Positions 52,580 through 63,758 are shown, counted from the stretch's first letter. The stretch: 64,000 bases of DNA from Pseudomonas sp. NC02 (GCF_002874965.1 NZ_CP025624.1:5518001-5582000); one strand, 5' to 3'. Made by a program: numbers and translations. Notes: generated by a model from the sequence alone, not told the origin.

Positions 52580-52607
52580 ATCTTAGAGAGTTCACGGGGA
52601 AGTTCAA
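52580..52607 (-). promoter_or_regulatory. rsmZ promoter
   Basis: TTGAAC (52602-52607) and TAAGAT (52580-52585) are spaced by 16 bp on the minus strand, and the predicted RNA start lies 8-9 nt downstream of the -10. Confidence 0.82.
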
Positions 52608-52743
52608 CGGGATCCAACCCGCCGGGTTTTCGATTCACGCGCTCAAACGCTAATAAATAATCGTTATATTTCAATAAGATAGAAATATAGGCAATCAATT
52701 CAAGACGCCCCCGCCGATGAAAAAACCCAAACGCTTACGAAAA

Positions 52744-52761
52744 AGTAAGTGAATGCTTACA
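52744..52761. promoter_or_regulatory. GacA upstream activating sequence of rsmZ
   Basis: Read on the minus strand it is TGTAAG-CATTCA-CTTACT, differing from the palindrome TGTAAG-N6-CTTACA by one base. Its centre is about 180 bp upstream of the predicted rsmZ start, where the GacA box of rsmZ lies in other fluorescent pseudomonads. Confidence 0.88.
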
Positions 52762-52813
52762 CCAGCAATTACGTAAAAGAGTAAAAAACGCCTCGTTGGT
52801 GTTCACCAGGCAA

Positions 52814-52846
52814 GAAAAAGCCCCGACAAGGTCGAGGCTTTTTTCC
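52814..52846. terminator. Terminator of apbC (possibly bidirectional)
   Basis: AGCCTCGAC/GTCGGGGCT-type stem with T-rich ends on both sides, 12 nt beyond the apbC stop. Confidence 0.87.
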
Positions 52847-52857
52847 CATCCGGTGGA

Positions 52858-53952
52858 TCAGTCGTCGCTGACAGTAATCGTCGGCATTGCCTGGGCCTCG
52901 GCTTCCTGCAGGACGATTCGCGCGCCTACGTGGCGCGCCAGCTCCTGGTAGACCATGGCAATCTGGCCATCGGGCTCGGCAACCACCGTCGGCTTGCCGC
53001 CATCAGCCTGCTCTCGAATCCCCATGGACAGCGGCAATGACGCCAGCAGTTCAACGCCGTACTGGGTCGCGAGCTTCTCGCCGCCGCCTTCACCGAACAG
53101 ATGCTCGGCGTGGCCGCAGTTGGAGCAGATGTGCACCGCCATGTTTTCCACGACGCCCAGCACCGGGATGTTGACCTTGCGGAACATCTCCACACCCTTG
53201 CGGGCATCCAGCAGCGCGAGGTCCTGCGGTGTGGTGACGATCACCGCGCCGGCCACCGGCACTTTCTGCGCCAGGGTCAGCTGGATATCGCCGGTGCCGG
53301 GCGGCATATCGATCACCAGGTAGTCCAGGTTGCCCCAGTCGGTCTGCGTGACCAGTTGCAGCAACGCACCGGATACCATCGGGCCGCGCCAGACCATCGG
53401 TGTGTTGTCGTCGGTCAGGAAGGCCATGGACATGACTTCCACGCCATGGGACTCGATCGGCACGAACCATTTCTGGTCCTTGATCTTCGGCCGGGTGCCT
53501 TCCGGGATGCCAAACATCACGCCCTGGCTCGGGCCATAGATGTCGGCGTCGAGAATCCCGACCCGCGCGCCTTCCCGGGCCAGGGCCAGGGCCAGGTTGG
53601 CGGCGGTGGTGGATTTGCCCACGCCGCCCTTGCCGGAAGCCACGGCCACCACGTTCTTGACGTTGGCCAGGCCCGGAATCTGCGCCTGGGCCTTGTGCGG
53701 GGCGATCACGCACTGGATGTCGACCCTGGCCGCGCTGACGCCGTCCAGGCCTTCGATGGCCATTTGCAGCATCTGCGCCCAGCCGCTCTTGAACAGGCCT
53801 GCGGCGTAGCCCAGCTCAAGCTGGACCGAAACCTTGTCACCCTGCACGTCGATGGCGCGTACGCACCCGGCGCTGACCGGGTCCTGGTTCAGGTAGGGGT
53901 CGGTGTACTGGCGAAGAACGGCTTCCACCGCTGCGCGATTGACGGCGCTCAT
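52858..53952 (-). CDS. apbC: Iron-sulfur cluster carrier protein ApbC (Mrp/NBP35 family)
   Basis: This 364-residue P-loop ATPase carries Fe-S clusters to target proteins. It has an N-terminal DUF59/MIP18-like domain (about 1-85), a deviant Walker A ASGKGGVGKST (about 105-115), Walker B YLVIDMPPGTGD, and the CxxC cluster-binding pair in HICSNCGH (about 274-281). It is divergent from metG, as in P. aeruginosa (PA3481-PA3482). Confidence 0.96.
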   Translation of the reverse strand: MSAVNRAAVEAVLRQYTDPYLNQDPVSAGCVRAIDVQGDKVSVQLELGYAAGLFKSGWAQMLQMAIEGLDGVSAARVDIQCVIAPHKAQAQIPGLANVKNVVAVASGKGGVGKSTTAANLALALAREGARVGILDADIYGPSQGVMFGIPEGTRPKIKDQKWFVPIESHGVEVMSMAFLTDDNTPMVWRGPMVSGALLQLVTQTDWGNLDYLVIDMPPGTGDIQLTLAQKVPVAGAVIVTTPQDLALLDARKGVEMFRKVNIPVLGVVENMAVHICSNCGHAEHLFGEGGGEKLATQYGVELLASLPLSMGIREQADGGKPTVVAEPDGQIAMVYQELARHVGARIVLQEAEAQAMPTITVSDD

Positions 53953-54124
53953 GGGCTACTCCCGAAAAAAGACTGACTAAAACAGGCGGCTATCCTAACC
54001 GTTCCAGCGCCCCAGCGGCACGCTTTCGGCCTGCGGGAAAATCCGGAAACAGCCGCACGGGGTGAAATAAATTTCCCGGCGCTTTATAGTGGCCGACCTC
54101 CGTTTCATCAAGTAGCCGAGCCCC

Positions 54125-56176
54125 ATGTCCGAGCCACGCAAGATCCTCGTCACCAGCGCCCTGCCCTATGCCAATGGTTCTATCCACCTTGGCCATATGC
54201 TTGAGTACATCCAGACCGATATGTGGGTGCGCTTCCAGAAGCATCGCGGCAATCAATGCATTTATGTCTGCGCGGACGACGCCCACGGTTCGGCCATCAT
54301 GTTGCGCGCCGAGAAGGAAGGCATCACCCCGGAACAACTGATCGCCAATGTCCAGGCTGAACACAGCGCCGACTTTGCCGAGTTCCTGGTGGATTTCGAT
54401 AACTTCCACTCGACCCACTCCGACGAAAACCGCGAGCTGTCGAGCCAGATCTACCTGCGCCTCAAGGACGCCGGGCACATTGCCACGCGTTCGATCACCC
54501 AGTATTTCGACCCGGAAAAGAAAATGTTCCTGGCCGACCGCTTCATCAAGGGCACCTGCCCGAAATGCGGCACTGAGGACCAGTACGGCGACAACTGCGA
54601 GAAATGCGGCGCCACTTACGCGCCCACCGACCTGAAGGATCCGAAGTCGGCCATCTCCGGCGCCACCCCGGTACTCAAGGATTCCCAGCACTTCTTCTTC
54701 AAGCTCCCGGATTTCCAGCAGATGCTGCAAACCTGGACCCGCAGCGGCACCCTGCAGGACGCCGTGGCGAACAAGATCGCCGAATGGCTGGACGCCGGCC
54801 TGCAACAGTGGGACATCTCCCGCGATGCGCCGTACTTCGGCTTTGAGATCCCGGGCGAGCCAGGCAAGTACTTCTACGTGTGGCTGGACGCGCCGATCGG
54901 CTACATGGCCAGCTTCAAGAACCTGTGCGACCGCACGCCGGAGCTGGACTTCGACGCGTTCTGGAACAAGGACTCCACGGCCGAGCTGTACCACTTCATC
55001 GGCAAGGACATCGTCAACTTCCACGCGCTGTTCTGGCCTGCAATGCTTGAAGGCTCGGGCTATCGCAAGCCAACCGGCATTGCCGTGCACGGTTACCTGA
55101 CGGTCAATGGCCAGAAGATGTCCAAGTCCCGCGGCACCTTTATCAAGGCGCGCACCTACCTGGACCACCTGTCGCCGGAATACCTGCGCTACTACTACGC
55201 CTCCAAGCTGGGCCGTGGTGTCGACGACCTGGACCTGAACCTGGAAGACTTCGTACAGAAGGTCAACTCGGACCTGGTGGGCAAGGTGGTCAACATCGCC
55301 AGCCGTTGCGCCGGGTTTATCCACAAGGGCAACGCCGGGGTGCTGGTGGCTGAAAATGCCGCACCTGAGCTGACCGATGCGTTCCTGGCCGCGGCGCCAA
55401 GCATCGCCGATGCCTATGAAGCCCGCGACTTTGCCCGGGCCATGCGCGAAATCATGGGCCTGGCCGACCGCGCCAACGCCTGGATCGCCGACAAGGCGCC
55501 GTGGTCGCTGAACAAGCAGGAAGGCAAGCAGGCTGAAGTCCAGGCGATCTGCGCCACGGGCGTCAACCTGTTCCGTCAGTTGGTGATCTTCCTCAAGCCG
55601 GTGTTGCCATTGCTGGCAGCCGACGCCGAGGCGTTCCTCAATGTGCCGCCGCTGACCTGGAATGACCACGCGACACTGCTCGGCAACCATCAGTTGAATG
55701 AGTTCAAGCCGCTGATGACCCGTATCGACCCGGTAAAAGTGCAGGCCATGACCGACGCATCGAAAGAAGACCTCGAGGCCAGCAAGACCGATACCGGCGA
55801 CGCTGCACCTGCGGGCAATGGCGAACTGGCGAAAGATCCGTTGTCGCCGGAAATCGACTTCGACGCCTTCGCTGCGGTGGACTTGCGGGTGGCCCTGATC
55901 CTCAAGGCCGAAGCCGTGGAAGGCGCCGACAAGCTGCTGCGCCTGACCCTGGACATCGGTGATGAACAACGCAACGTGTTCTCGGGGATCAAGAGCGCCT
56001 ATCCGGACCCATCCAAGCTCGATGGTCGCCTGACCATGATGATCGCCAACCTCAAGCCGCGGAAAATGAAGTTCGGTATCTCCGAAGGCATGGTGATGGC
56101 GGCCGGCCCTGGCGGTGAAGAGATCTACCTGTTGAGCCCGGACAGCGGCGCCAAGCCGGGTCAGCGCATCAAGTAA
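54125..56176 (+). CDS. metG: Methionyl-tRNA synthetase
   Basis: This 683-residue class I enzyme has HIGH-like SIHLGHM (about 20), a zinc knuckle [18 protein letters not shown] (about 145-162) and KMSKS in [11 protein letters not shown] (about 330). A C-terminal tRNA-binding/dimerisation domain covers about 580-683 ([20 protein letters not shown]). The length matches E. coli MetG (677). The start at 54125 is the only ATG giving the standard [18 protein letters not shown]. Confidence 0.98.
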   Translation: MSEPRKILVTSALPYANGSIHLGHMLEYIQTDMWVRFQKHRGNQCIYVCADDAHGSAIMLRAEKEGITPEQLIANVQAEHSADFAEFLVDFDNFHSTHSDENRELSSQIYLRLKDAGHIATRSITQYFDPEKKMFLADRFIKGTCPKCGTEDQYGDNCEKCGATYAPTDLKDPKSAISGATPVLKDSQHFFFKLPDFQQMLQTWTRSGTLQDAVANKIAEWLDAGLQQWDISRDAPYFGFEIPGEPGKYFYVWLDAPIGYMASFKNLCDRTPELDFDAFWNKDSTAELYHFIGKDIVNFHALFWPAMLEGSGYRKPTGIAVHGYLTVNGQKMSKSRGTFIKARTYLDHLSPEYLRYYYASKLGRGVDDLDLNLEDFVQKVNSDLVGKVVNIASRCAGFIHKGNAGVLVAENAAPELTDAFLAAAPSIADAYEARDFARAMREIMGLADRANAWIADKAPWSLNKQEGKQAEVQAICATGVNLFRQLVIFLKPVLPLLAADAEAFLNVPPLTWNDHATLLGNHQLNEFKPLMTRIDPVKVQAMTDASKEDLEASKTDTGDAAPAGNGELAKDPLSPEIDFDAFAAVDLRVALILKAEAVEGADKLLRLTLDIGDEQRNVFSGIKSAYPDPSKLDGRLTMMIANLKPRKMKFGISEGMVMAAGPGGEEIYLLSPDSGAKPGQRIK

Positions 56177-56318
56177 CAATGGCTAACTGCCTCATGGTCT
56201 CGGCCATGGGGCGGTTTCAGCTAGTACCCCCTCCTCGCTTGCCGGATAGTCGGATTCTGTTTGCTGTCGGCCCGCTGTTGGCTGTGGCTTTTCCGGGTTC
56301 CAACGCAATGATCAAACC

Positions 56319-57143
56319 ATGAGCCTGATTCAACGTATCGACGCCCTGCTGCCGCAAACCCAGTGTGGCAAATGTGGGCATCCTGGCTGCAAGCCCTACG
56401 CAGAAGGCATTGCCCAAGGCGAGGCGATCAACAAGTGCCCTCCGGGCGGCCAGGAAACCATTACAGCCCTGGCGCAGCTGTTGAAGCTCCCGGTGCTGGA
56501 GTTGGACACATCTCGAGGGGAAGCGCCCGCACAGATCGCGTTTATCCGTGAAGCGGAGTGCATCGGCTGTACCAAATGCATCCAGGCCTGCCCGGTGGAC
56601 GCTATCGTCGGTGCTGCCAAATTGATGCACACGGTGATTGTCGACGAGTGCACGGGTTGCGACCTGTGTGTAGCACCCTGCCCGGTTGATTGCATCGAAA
56701 TGCGTCCGTTGAGCACCGTGGTACCGATTGTCGGCGGGCTGGCCTCCAATGATCATGAACGCGAGGCACGCAGCCTCAAGCGCGACCGGGCCCGGCGACG
56801 GTTTGAACAGCGCAACGCGCGGCTGCAACGCGAAGAGGAACAGAAACTTGCCGAACGCCAGGCACGCTCCAAGCGCGCCGCCCCGGTAGCTGCGGCCACG
56901 GTCAACCCGGTCCAGGCGGCCATTGAGCGGGTTCGTGCACAAAAAGCCGCGGCCATGGACGCCGCCTTGAAGAAGGCCAAGATCAACCTGGCCATGAGCC
57001 GCGCCCAATTGCACAAATCCCTGAAAGCTTTCGGCCACCCGCCGACCTTTGAACAGCAGTCGCAGTTGATCATTCTGCAACAGCACTTCGAAACGGCAGA
57101 GCAGGCGCTTGCGGCACTGGTGGTGGCTGATGCCCGCACCTGA
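56319..57143 (+). CDS. Soluble RnfB/RsxB-like ferredoxin, orphan
   Basis: The 274-residue protein starts directly with the 4Fe-4S domain of RnfB ([19 protein letters not shown], then CPPGG). It has two 4Fe-4S ferredoxin motifs ([30 protein letters not shown]) and a long charged, probably coiled, C-terminal half (about 145-240). It lacks the N-terminal membrane helix of RnfB, and no other rnf genes are present between metG and nth, where P. aeruginosa has the complete rnf operon. Its electron partner is unknown. Confidence 0.88.
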   Translation: MSLIQRIDALLPQTQCGKCGHPGCKPYAEGIAQGEAINKCPPGGQETITALAQLLKLPVLELDTSRGEAPAQIAFIREAECIGCTKCIQACPVDAIVGAAKLMHTVIVDECTGCDLCVAPCPVDCIEMRPLSTVVPIVGGLASNDHEREARSLKRDRARRRFEQRNARLQREEEQKLAERQARSKRAAPVAAATVNPVQAAIERVRAQKAAAMDAALKKAKINLAMSRAQLHKSLKAFGHPPTFEQQSQLIILQQHFETAEQALAALVVADART

Positions 57144-57273
57144 ACCCCTTGAGCACCGGCCGCACCTGATGAAGCGTGTACTGCCGGTGCACGCCGCGTT
57201 TATCCTGCTCGGGTTATTGGGCCCGTTTTTCGTAACCACACTGACTGTTTGCAAGGAACCGCTCGCCCCATGA
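57130..57273 (+). CDS. 47-residue predicted membrane protein between rnfB and nth
   Basis: A short ORF starts with ATG inside the end of rnfB (14-nt overlap) and stops in an ATGA overlap with the nth start. The product has one hydrophobic segment ([20 protein letters not shown]) preceded by basic residues. The two overlaps suggest translational coupling. It could be a small membrane protein or the remnant of a lost rnf gene. No family was recognised. Confidence 0.55.
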   Translation: MPAPEPLEHRPHLMKRVLPVHAAFILLGLLGPFFVTTLTVCKEPLAP

Positions 57274-57908
57274 ACGCCGCAAAACGCCTGGAAATTTTCC
57301 GCCGGCTTCACGAAGACAACCCGGAACCGAAAACCGAACTGGCCTACTCCTCGCCGTTCGAGTTGCTGATCGCCGTGATTCTCTCGGCCCAGTCCACAGA
57401 CGTCGGCGTCAACAAGGCCACCGCCAAGTTGTATCCGGTGGCGAACACCCCGGAGGCGATCTACGCGCTGGGGGTTGAGGGGTTGTCCGAATACATCAAG
57501 ACCATCGGCCTGTACAACAGCAAGGCGAAGAATGTCATCGAGACATGCCGGCTGCTGGTGGAACTGCACGGCAGCGAAGTGCCGCAAACGCGCGAAGCCC
57601 TGGAAGCCCTTCCGGGTGTTGGCCGAAAAACCGCCAATGTGGTGCTCAATACAGCATTTCGCCAGTTGACCATGGCGGTGGACACGCACATCTTTCGGGT
57701 CAGCAACCGAACCGGTATTGCCCGCGGAAAAAATGTGGTGGAGGTGGAAAAACAGCTGATGAAGTTCGTGCCCAAGCCGTATCTGCTGGACTCGCATCAC
57801 TGGTTGATCCTTCACGGACGCTATGTCTGCCAGGCCCGCAAGCCGCGCTGTGGCAGCTGCCGCATCGAAGACCTGTGCGAATACAAGGAAAAGACTTCCG
57901 ACGATTGA
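57270..57908 (+). CDS. nth: Endonuclease III
   Basis: This 212-residue DNA glycosylase/AP lyase removes oxidised pyrimidines. Evidence is the helix-hairpin-helix LPGVGRKTANVVLN (about 114-127) with catalytic Lys, the catalytic Asp in VDTHIFRVSNR, and the C-terminal 4Fe-4S loop C-x6-C-x2-C-x5-C (CQARKPRCGSCRIEDLC). The ATG at 57270 overlaps the preceding small ORF; an in-frame start at 57249 would add seven residues absent from the family. Confidence 0.97.
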   Translation: MNAAKRLEIFRRLHEDNPEPKTELAYSSPFELLIAVILSAQSTDVGVNKATAKLYPVANTPEAIYALGVEGLSEYIKTIGLYNSKAKNVIETCRLLVELHGSEVPQTREALEALPGVGRKTANVVLNTAFRQLTMAVDTHIFRVSNRTGIARGKNVVEVEKQLMKFVPKPYLLDSHHWLILHGRYVCQARKPRCGSCRIEDLCEYKEKTSDD

Positions 57909-58015
57909 GCCATCATTGCTTTTATCGATGAGTCGATTGAAAAAATCTTTTTTACCAGGCCCGAGATTATCGTTATAAGGAGCGCCAACGGCAGTCTTAG
58001 CCTGGAGTTAACCTT

Positions 58016-58201
58016 ATGAGCACTGGCAAAGAACAACTGGATGTAGAAGACGACGTTGTTGGCGCTGAATCCGACGATGATGCAGCAGAAGCACCGGTAG
58101 AGGTGGCCAAGACCAATTTGAGCAAACGCCGCACCATCGACAACCTTCTGGAAGAGCGGCGCTTGCAAAAACAGTTGGCCGATTACGACTTCGATCTCTA
58201 A
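58016..58201 (+). CDS. PA3496-type small acidic protein
   Basis: This 61-residue protein is highly acidic in its first half and ends in a basic and acidic helix (LSKRRTIDNLLEERRLQKQL, then ADYDFDL). It resembles the PA3496 family, annotated as a putative envelope-integrity protein; PA3495 (nth) is its neighbour in P. aeruginosa too. Function is unproven. GGAG lies 8 nt before the ATG. Confidence 0.8.
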   Translation: MSTGKEQLDVEDDVVGAESDDDAAEAPVEVAKTNLSKRRTIDNLLEERRLQKQLADYDFDL

Positions 58202-58220
58202 TCGATCCAACGATAAACAG

Positions 58221-58246
58221 AAGCCTCCCTTGCGGAGGCTTTTTTC
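58221..58246. terminator. Terminator of the PA3496-type gene
   Basis: AAGCCTCC/GGAGGCTT hairpin with T6, between converging genes. Confidence 0.88.
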
Positions 58247-58272
58247 TGACTGGATGTAAATGTGAGGCCGGC

Positions 58273-58905
58273 CTACACCAGGCCGTTTCGCTGGGCCAGC
58301 TCGATCAAGTCCACCAGCGAGCGTGCGTTGAGCTTGAGCAGCAAGCGGGTCTTGTAGGTGCTCACAGTCTTGTTGCTCAGGAACATGCCATCGGCGATCT
58401 CCTTGTTGGTCTTGCCGCGGGCCAACTGCTGCAACACCATCATCTCCCGGCCGGACAGGCGCTCGACCATGTCCGCTTCGCTGGCGTTACCCATTGTGGA
58501 GCGCACCGAGTTCAACGCCTGGTTGGGGAAGTAGCTGTACCCGCACAGCACCGCCTTGACCGCGCTCAACAGCTCGGTGAGATCCTGTTGCTTGCACACG
58601 TAGCCGGCAGCACCCGCCTGCATACACCGCATCGAGAAATGCCCGGGCGCCTGGGACGTCAGCACCAGCACCTTGAAGGGATGTGCCTGTTTGGTTGATG
58701 ACAGCCGGCATATAACTTCCAGGCCATCGAGTTTGGGAATTCCAATATCCAGTATGACAATGTCCGGCATATGCTCGCGCGCAAGTTGCAAGGCATCGAC
58801 ACCGTTATCGGTCTCGGCAACGACCTCATAACTATGACGTTCCATTAGCATACGTACAGCAAGACGAATGACGGGATGATCATCCACGATCAGCACTTTA
58901 TTCAT
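58273..58905 (-). CDS. NarL/BvgA-type response regulator (RocA1-like)
   Basis: The 210-residue protein has a receiver domain (VLIVDDHPVIRLAVRMLMER; phospho-acceptor Asp in DIVILDIGIPKLDGLEV; Lys in GYVCKQQDL) and a LuxR-type helix-turn-helix (LSGREMMVLQQLARGKTNKE; FLSNKTVSTYKTRLLLKLNA). It resembles BvgA/EvgA/RocA1 regulators, which act with hybrid sensors. No sensor gene is in the window. The ATG at 58905 gives the standard receiver start; an upstream in-frame start at 59001 would add 32 unrelated residues. Confidence 0.88.
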   Translation of the reverse strand: MNKVLIVDDHPVIRLAVRMLMERHSYEVVAETDNGVDALQLAREHMPDIVILDIGIPKLDGLEVICRLSSTKQAHPFKVLVLTSQAPGHFSMRCMQAGAAGYVCKQQDLTELLSAVKAVLCGYSYFPNQALNSVRSTMGNASEADMVERLSGREMMVLQQLARGKTNKEIADGMFLSNKTVSTYKTRLLLKLNARSLVDLIELAQRNGLV

Positions 58906-59203
58906 GGGCAAGTCCAATTTCGCTGTTCGAATTATTAAGAGTAAGCACAATAGCCTAGTCGTTTCTCGCTTGGCATAGCGCTCCCCCCCAAGCAACAGCA
59001 AGCAGAGACCTAACCCACAAAGACATAGGATTTAACCTACAAAAAAACGCCAGATCGGAGCTATCCAGTTTTGTTGGGGCTTTCAGAACTTTCCGAGCAC
59101 AAACATATTTTGAGTGAAAATTCCCAGGATTACGCGGGCCCGGGTAAACGCGCCGTACACAAGTTTCAGGAAATGCCCCTTGTGCGCTGTCAGAAGACCT
59201 GTG

Positions 59204-59227
59204 AACCCGGAGGGAAACCGGGTTTTT
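59204..59227 (+). terminator. Orphan plus-strand terminator
   Basis: AACCCGG-AGGGAAA-CCGGGTT followed by TTT. No plus-strand gene precedes it within 950 bp except the PA3496-type gene, which has its own terminator. Confidence 0.75.
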
Positions 59228-59512
59228 AAAAGTTCCATTCGACATAATTACTAACGCTCCATAAATCCTACAGGCATGTCAGCATCTGACATATTCGCGG
59301 TACATTTCTGAGTGAATTTTCTGTAGTACATAGTTCCTGCCTACAAGAAAAAATCTCACTTTCAACAATGCATCACTTATCGAGCGAAATTAATAAACAT
59401 TGCCCCCGTAAAAATATAAACACTCCAGATCATCTCCTGGAGCACCTGAACTTTTTCGAAGCGAACAATAAACACAGGCGCGCGCCCGATGATTCCGGAT
59501 GTATTTTCAACC

Positions 59513-59543
59513 AAAAAAAATGGCCCCTTGAGGGGCCATTTTT
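59513..59543 (-). terminator. Terminator of argG
   Basis: On the minus strand TGGCCCC/GGGGCCA with a T8 tail, about 20 nt after the argG stop. Confidence 0.92.
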
Positions 59544-59561
59544 CATTGCAACTTACAACAC

Positions 59562-60779
<1,218 letters not shown>

Positions 60780-60908
60780 GCCATCACTCCACGGGGTTGT
60801 ACGGAAAGGCGTCGATTCTACCGACCAAAACCGTGAAATTACAGAGGCGCGACAGCAAATGAAGATAAAGCGACAGATTATGTCGAGCGGGCGACGAAAC
60901 GCCGCACC

Positions 60909-61817
60909 TTATGAGGTGGCGGCAGCGTTGCCTGGCGCCTTGGCCTGGGGCGCCGGTTTCTCGGGGGCTGCCACCCGTTCGAGCTGAATATTCACCCGGC
61001 GGTTTTTCGCCCGGTTGGCCGCGTTGGTGTTCGGCGCCAGCGGATAGCTTTCGCCATGAAAGCGCAGGGTAATCTGCGATTCCTGGATGCCATTGGCCTT
61101 GAAGTAGTCCATTACCGCCAATGCACGACGCCGCGAAACGTCGCGATTGGTCAGGCGATTGCCGCTGTTGTCGGAGTGGCCATTCAACTCGACGTGGTTA
61201 ACCGTCGGGTCGGCTTTCATGAATTCGAGAATCACCGAGAGCTTTTTCCTGGCCGCCGCGTCCAGTTCGATGCCGCCACCCGGGAAACCCACCTCGGTCT
61301 GTCTGACCTGCTCGAAATTCATCGGCAGCAGCTTGGTGGTGCAGAGTTGGTAGTCGTTGTAGGCCTTGCTGAATTTCGCCGGCAGCAGGCGGATCTCGGA
61401 GTAACCGCCGTCGCGGCTATAGTGGCGCACCGTCGGGCTGCGCCCTTCGAGCAGGCCGGTAAACAAACGCCCGGCCTGGGCCTGGGAGCTGTTGAACAGC
61501 ACATCGCCACTGCCGACACGCACCGCCCCCAGGTTGATATCGCCACGCCCCGGCTGCCACGGCGCAGCCGCCGCCAACAGGGTTGCGGAACCGGCACCCA
61601 ACGAGCCGTTAAAGGCTTTCAGGCGAAACGTCGCCTGCTCGCCGGCCCGGCGCACGAACTCGCCCGAGCCGAAATAGGTGATCGGCTGGGTCAAGCGGCA
61701 CTCGAATTTATCGCCCTCCACTTTCCACTCAATATTCTCCAGACGTGTCTGGAACGTGAGGGCCATCGCGGGCAGGCTGGCGAACACACTGAGCAGGGCT
61801 AGATAATGCTGGCGCAC
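60909..61817 (-). CDS. motY: OmpA-family flagellar motor protein MotY
   Basis: The 302-residue protein has a signal peptide (about 1-19), an N-terminal T-ring domain (LTFQTRLENIEWKVEGDKFE, then CRLTQPI) and a C-terminal OmpA-like peptidoglycan-binding domain (VELNGHSDNSGNRLTNRDVS; NRAKNRRVNIQLE). This matches P. aeruginosa PA3526, identified as MotY, needed for stator function. It starts with GTG at 61817, where GGAG lies 6 nt upstream; the longer GTG start at 61829 has no ribosome site. An Ala/Pro-rich tail follows the OmpA domain. Confidence 0.9.
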   Translation of the reverse strand: MRQHYLALLSVFASLPAMALTFQTRLENIEWKVEGDKFECRLTQPITYFGSGEFVRRAGEQATFRLKAFNGSLGAGSATLLAAAAPWQPGRGDINLGAVRVGSGDVLFNSSQAQAGRLFTGLLEGRSPTVRHYSRDGGYSEIRLLPAKFSKAYNDYQLCTTKLLPMNFEQVRQTEVGFPGGGIELDAAARKKLSVILEFMKADPTVNHVELNGHSDNSGNRLTNRDVSRRRALAVMDYFKANGIQESQITLRFHGESYPLAPNTNAANRAKNRRVNIQLERVAAPEKPAPQAKAPGNAAATS

Positions 61818-61973
61818 GGGAGGCTCCACTGGTTTCTACAACACATCAAGGCGTCATACATCGTTAAGGCATACCCAGGGATATCGGTCGCATCCTGCAA
61901 AACTTGATAGCGAGTGCCTGCAAGAGTCTTTTCCGGTAGCATTCCCACCAGATTGACCCGCCTGGAATCCCCA

Positions 61974-63020
61974 ATGTCCGACCGCCTGACCCTGCTGCGT
62001 CCCGACGACTGGCATATTCATCTTCGCGATGGTGCTGCGTTGCCCCAAACCGTGGCCGATGTAGCGCGCACGTTTGGCCGCGCCATCATCATGCCTAACC
62101 TGGTACCTCCGGTGCGTAACGCCGCGGAAGCCGACGCCTATCGCCAGCGCATTCTCGCTGCACGACCGGCCGGCAGCCGCTTCGAACCGTTGATGGTGCT
62201 GTACCTGACCGACCGCACCCAGCCCGAAGAAATCCGCCAGGCCAAGGCCAGTGGTTTCGTGCACGCCGCCAAGCTGTACCCGGCCGGCGCGACCACCAAC
62301 TCCGATTCCGGCGTCACCAGTATCGACAAGATCCTGCCGGCCATCGAAGCCATGGCCGAAGTGGGCATGCCGTTGCTGATCCACGGTGAAGTCACCCGTG
62401 GCGATGTCGATGTGTTCGATCGTGAAAAGATCTTCATCGACGAGCACATGCGCCGAGTTGTCGAGCTGTTCCCGACCCTCAAGGTGGTGTTCGAGCACAT
62501 CACCACCGCCGATGCCGTGCAGTTCGTCACCGAGGCTTCGGCCAACGTCGGCGCGACCATCACCGCGCATCACCTGCTGTACAACCGCAACCACATGCTG
62601 GTGGGCGGGATTCGGCCGCACTTCTATTGCCTGCCGATTCTCAAGCGCAACACGCACCAGGTAGCGCTGCTCGATGCCGCCACCAGTGGCAGCGAGAAAT
62701 TTTTCCTCGGTACCGACTCTGCACCTCACGCCCAACACGCCAAGGAAGCCGCGTGTGGTTGTGCCGGTTGCTATACCGCCTATGCGGCAATCGAGTTGTA
62801 TGCCGAAGCGTTCGAACAACGCAACGCGCTGGACAAGCTTGAAGGGTTCGCCAGCCTCAACGGCCCACGTTTCTATGGCCTGCCGGCGAATACCGACCGC
62901 ATTACCCTGGTCCGTGAAGACTGGACCGCCCCCACCAGCCTGCCGTTTGGCGAGCTGACCGTTATCCCGCTGCGCGCCGGTGAAACACTGCGCTGGCGCC
63001 TGCTGGAGGAACACCCGTGA
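61974..63020 (+). CDS. pyrC: Dihydroorotase
   Basis: This 348-residue zinc enzyme of pyrimidine synthesis is of the E. coli PyrC type. Metal-binding His are in [10 protein letters not shown] (about 14), the carbamylated Lys in [20 protein letters not shown] (about 100), HGE and HITT His ligands follow, and [12 protein letters not shown] holds the catalytic Asp. The ATG at 61974 gives [17 protein letters not shown]; an in-frame ATG at 61914 would add 20 unrelated residues. It overlaps rnt by 4 nt. Confidence 0.97.
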   Translation: MSDRLTLLRPDDWHIHLRDGAALPQTVADVARTFGRAIIMPNLVPPVRNAAEADAYRQRILAARPAGSRFEPLMVLYLTDRTQPEEIRQAKASGFVHAAKLYPAGATTNSDSGVTSIDKILPAIEAMAEVGMPLLIHGEVTRGDVDVFDREKIFIDEHMRRVVELFPTLKVVFEHITTADAVQFVTEASANVGATITAHHLLYNRNHMLVGGIRPHFYCLPILKRNTHQVALLDAATSGSEKFFLGTDSAPHAQHAKEAACGCAGCYTAYAAIELYAEAFEQRNALDKLEGFASLNGPRFYGLPANTDRITLVREDWTAPTSLPFGELTVIPLRAGETLRWRLLEEHP

Positions 63021-63694
63021 GTGAAGACCATTACGACGACGACCAGGAACACGGCGGCGGTGGTGGCGGTTCCCGTCACCCGATGGCCGAGCGTTTCCGT
63101 GGCTACCTGCCGGTTGTCATCGACGTAGAAACCGGCGGCTTCAATTGCGCCACTGACGCGCTGCTGGAAATCGCCGCCACGACCATCGGCATGGATGAAC
63201 AGGGTTTCGTGTTCCCGGAACACACCCACTTCTTCCGCGTCGAGCCGTTCGAAGGCGCCAACATCGAAGCGGCGGCCCTGGAATTCACCGGGATCAAGCT
63301 TGATCACCCACTGCGCATGGCCGTCAGTGAAGAAGCGGCGCTGACCGACATCTTCCGTGGCGTACGCAAGGCCCTGAAGGCCAATGGCTGCAAACGCGCG
63401 ATCCTGGTGGGCCACAACAGCAGCTTCGACCTGGGCTTCCTCAATGCCGCCGTGGCGCGCCTGGACATGAAGCGCAACCCGTTTCACCCGTTCTCCAGCT
63501 TCGACACCGCGACCCTTGCCGGCTTGGCCTATGGTCAGACCGTGCTGGCGAAGGCCTGCCAGGCTGCCGGTATCGACTTCGACGGTCGTGAGGCCCACTC
63601 GGCCCGCTACGACACCGAGAAGACCGCCGAGCTGTTCTGCGGCATCGTCAACCGTTGGAAACAGATGGGCGGCTGGGAAGACTTCGGCGACTGA
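63017..63694 (+). CDS. rnt: Ribonuclease T
   Basis: This 225-residue DEDDh exonuclease trims tRNA and other stable RNA 3' ends. Catalytic residues are seen in VIDVETGGF (Asp, Glu), [10 protein letters not shown] (Asp) and [14 protein letters not shown] (His, Asp). It starts with GTG in a GTGA overlap with the pyrC stop, so the two are coupled. The N-terminus carries a six-Gly run and acidic residues not present in E. coli RNase T. Confidence 0.97.
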   Translation: MSEDHYDDDQEHGGGGGGSRHPMAERFRGYLPVVIDVETGGFNCATDALLEIAATTIGMDEQGFVFPEHTHFFRVEPFEGANIEAAALEFTGIKLDHPLRMAVSEEAALTDIFRGVRKALKANGCKRAILVGHNSSFDLGFLNAAVARLDMKRNPFHPFSSFDTATLAGLAYGQTVLAKACQAAGIDFDGREAHSARYDTEKTAELFCGIVNRWKQMGGWEDFGD

Positions 63695-63711
63695 AGCCAA
63701 ATCCCGCACAT

Positions 63712-63744
63712 AAAAAAACCGGCCTTCTCAGGCCGGTTTTTTTT
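63712..63744. terminator. Bidirectional terminator between rnt and the peroxiredoxin gene
   Basis: AAAAAACCGGCC/GGCCGGTTTTTT with a 6-nt loop; strong in both directions. Confidence 0.94.
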
Positions 63745-63758
63745 GCTTCGAACGTGGC

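Larger units (their letters stand above)
58906..59561. other. 656-bp intergenic region between the response regulator and argG
   Basis: It is AT-richer than the surroundings and carries no convincing ORF. It holds a plus-strand terminator at 59204-59227 that belongs to no known gene, and the argG terminator at its right end. The regulator promoter must lie at its left end. Confidence 0.6.

Noticed and set aside
53990..56179. Open frame of 729 codons antisense to metG
   Set aside because: It mirrors metG codon for codon over its whole length, has no known family features and is explained by the GC-rich third-position bias. The same applies to other long antisense frames, such as 14-1771, 33657-35510, 30046 region plus strand, 56217-57815 and 5979-7601.
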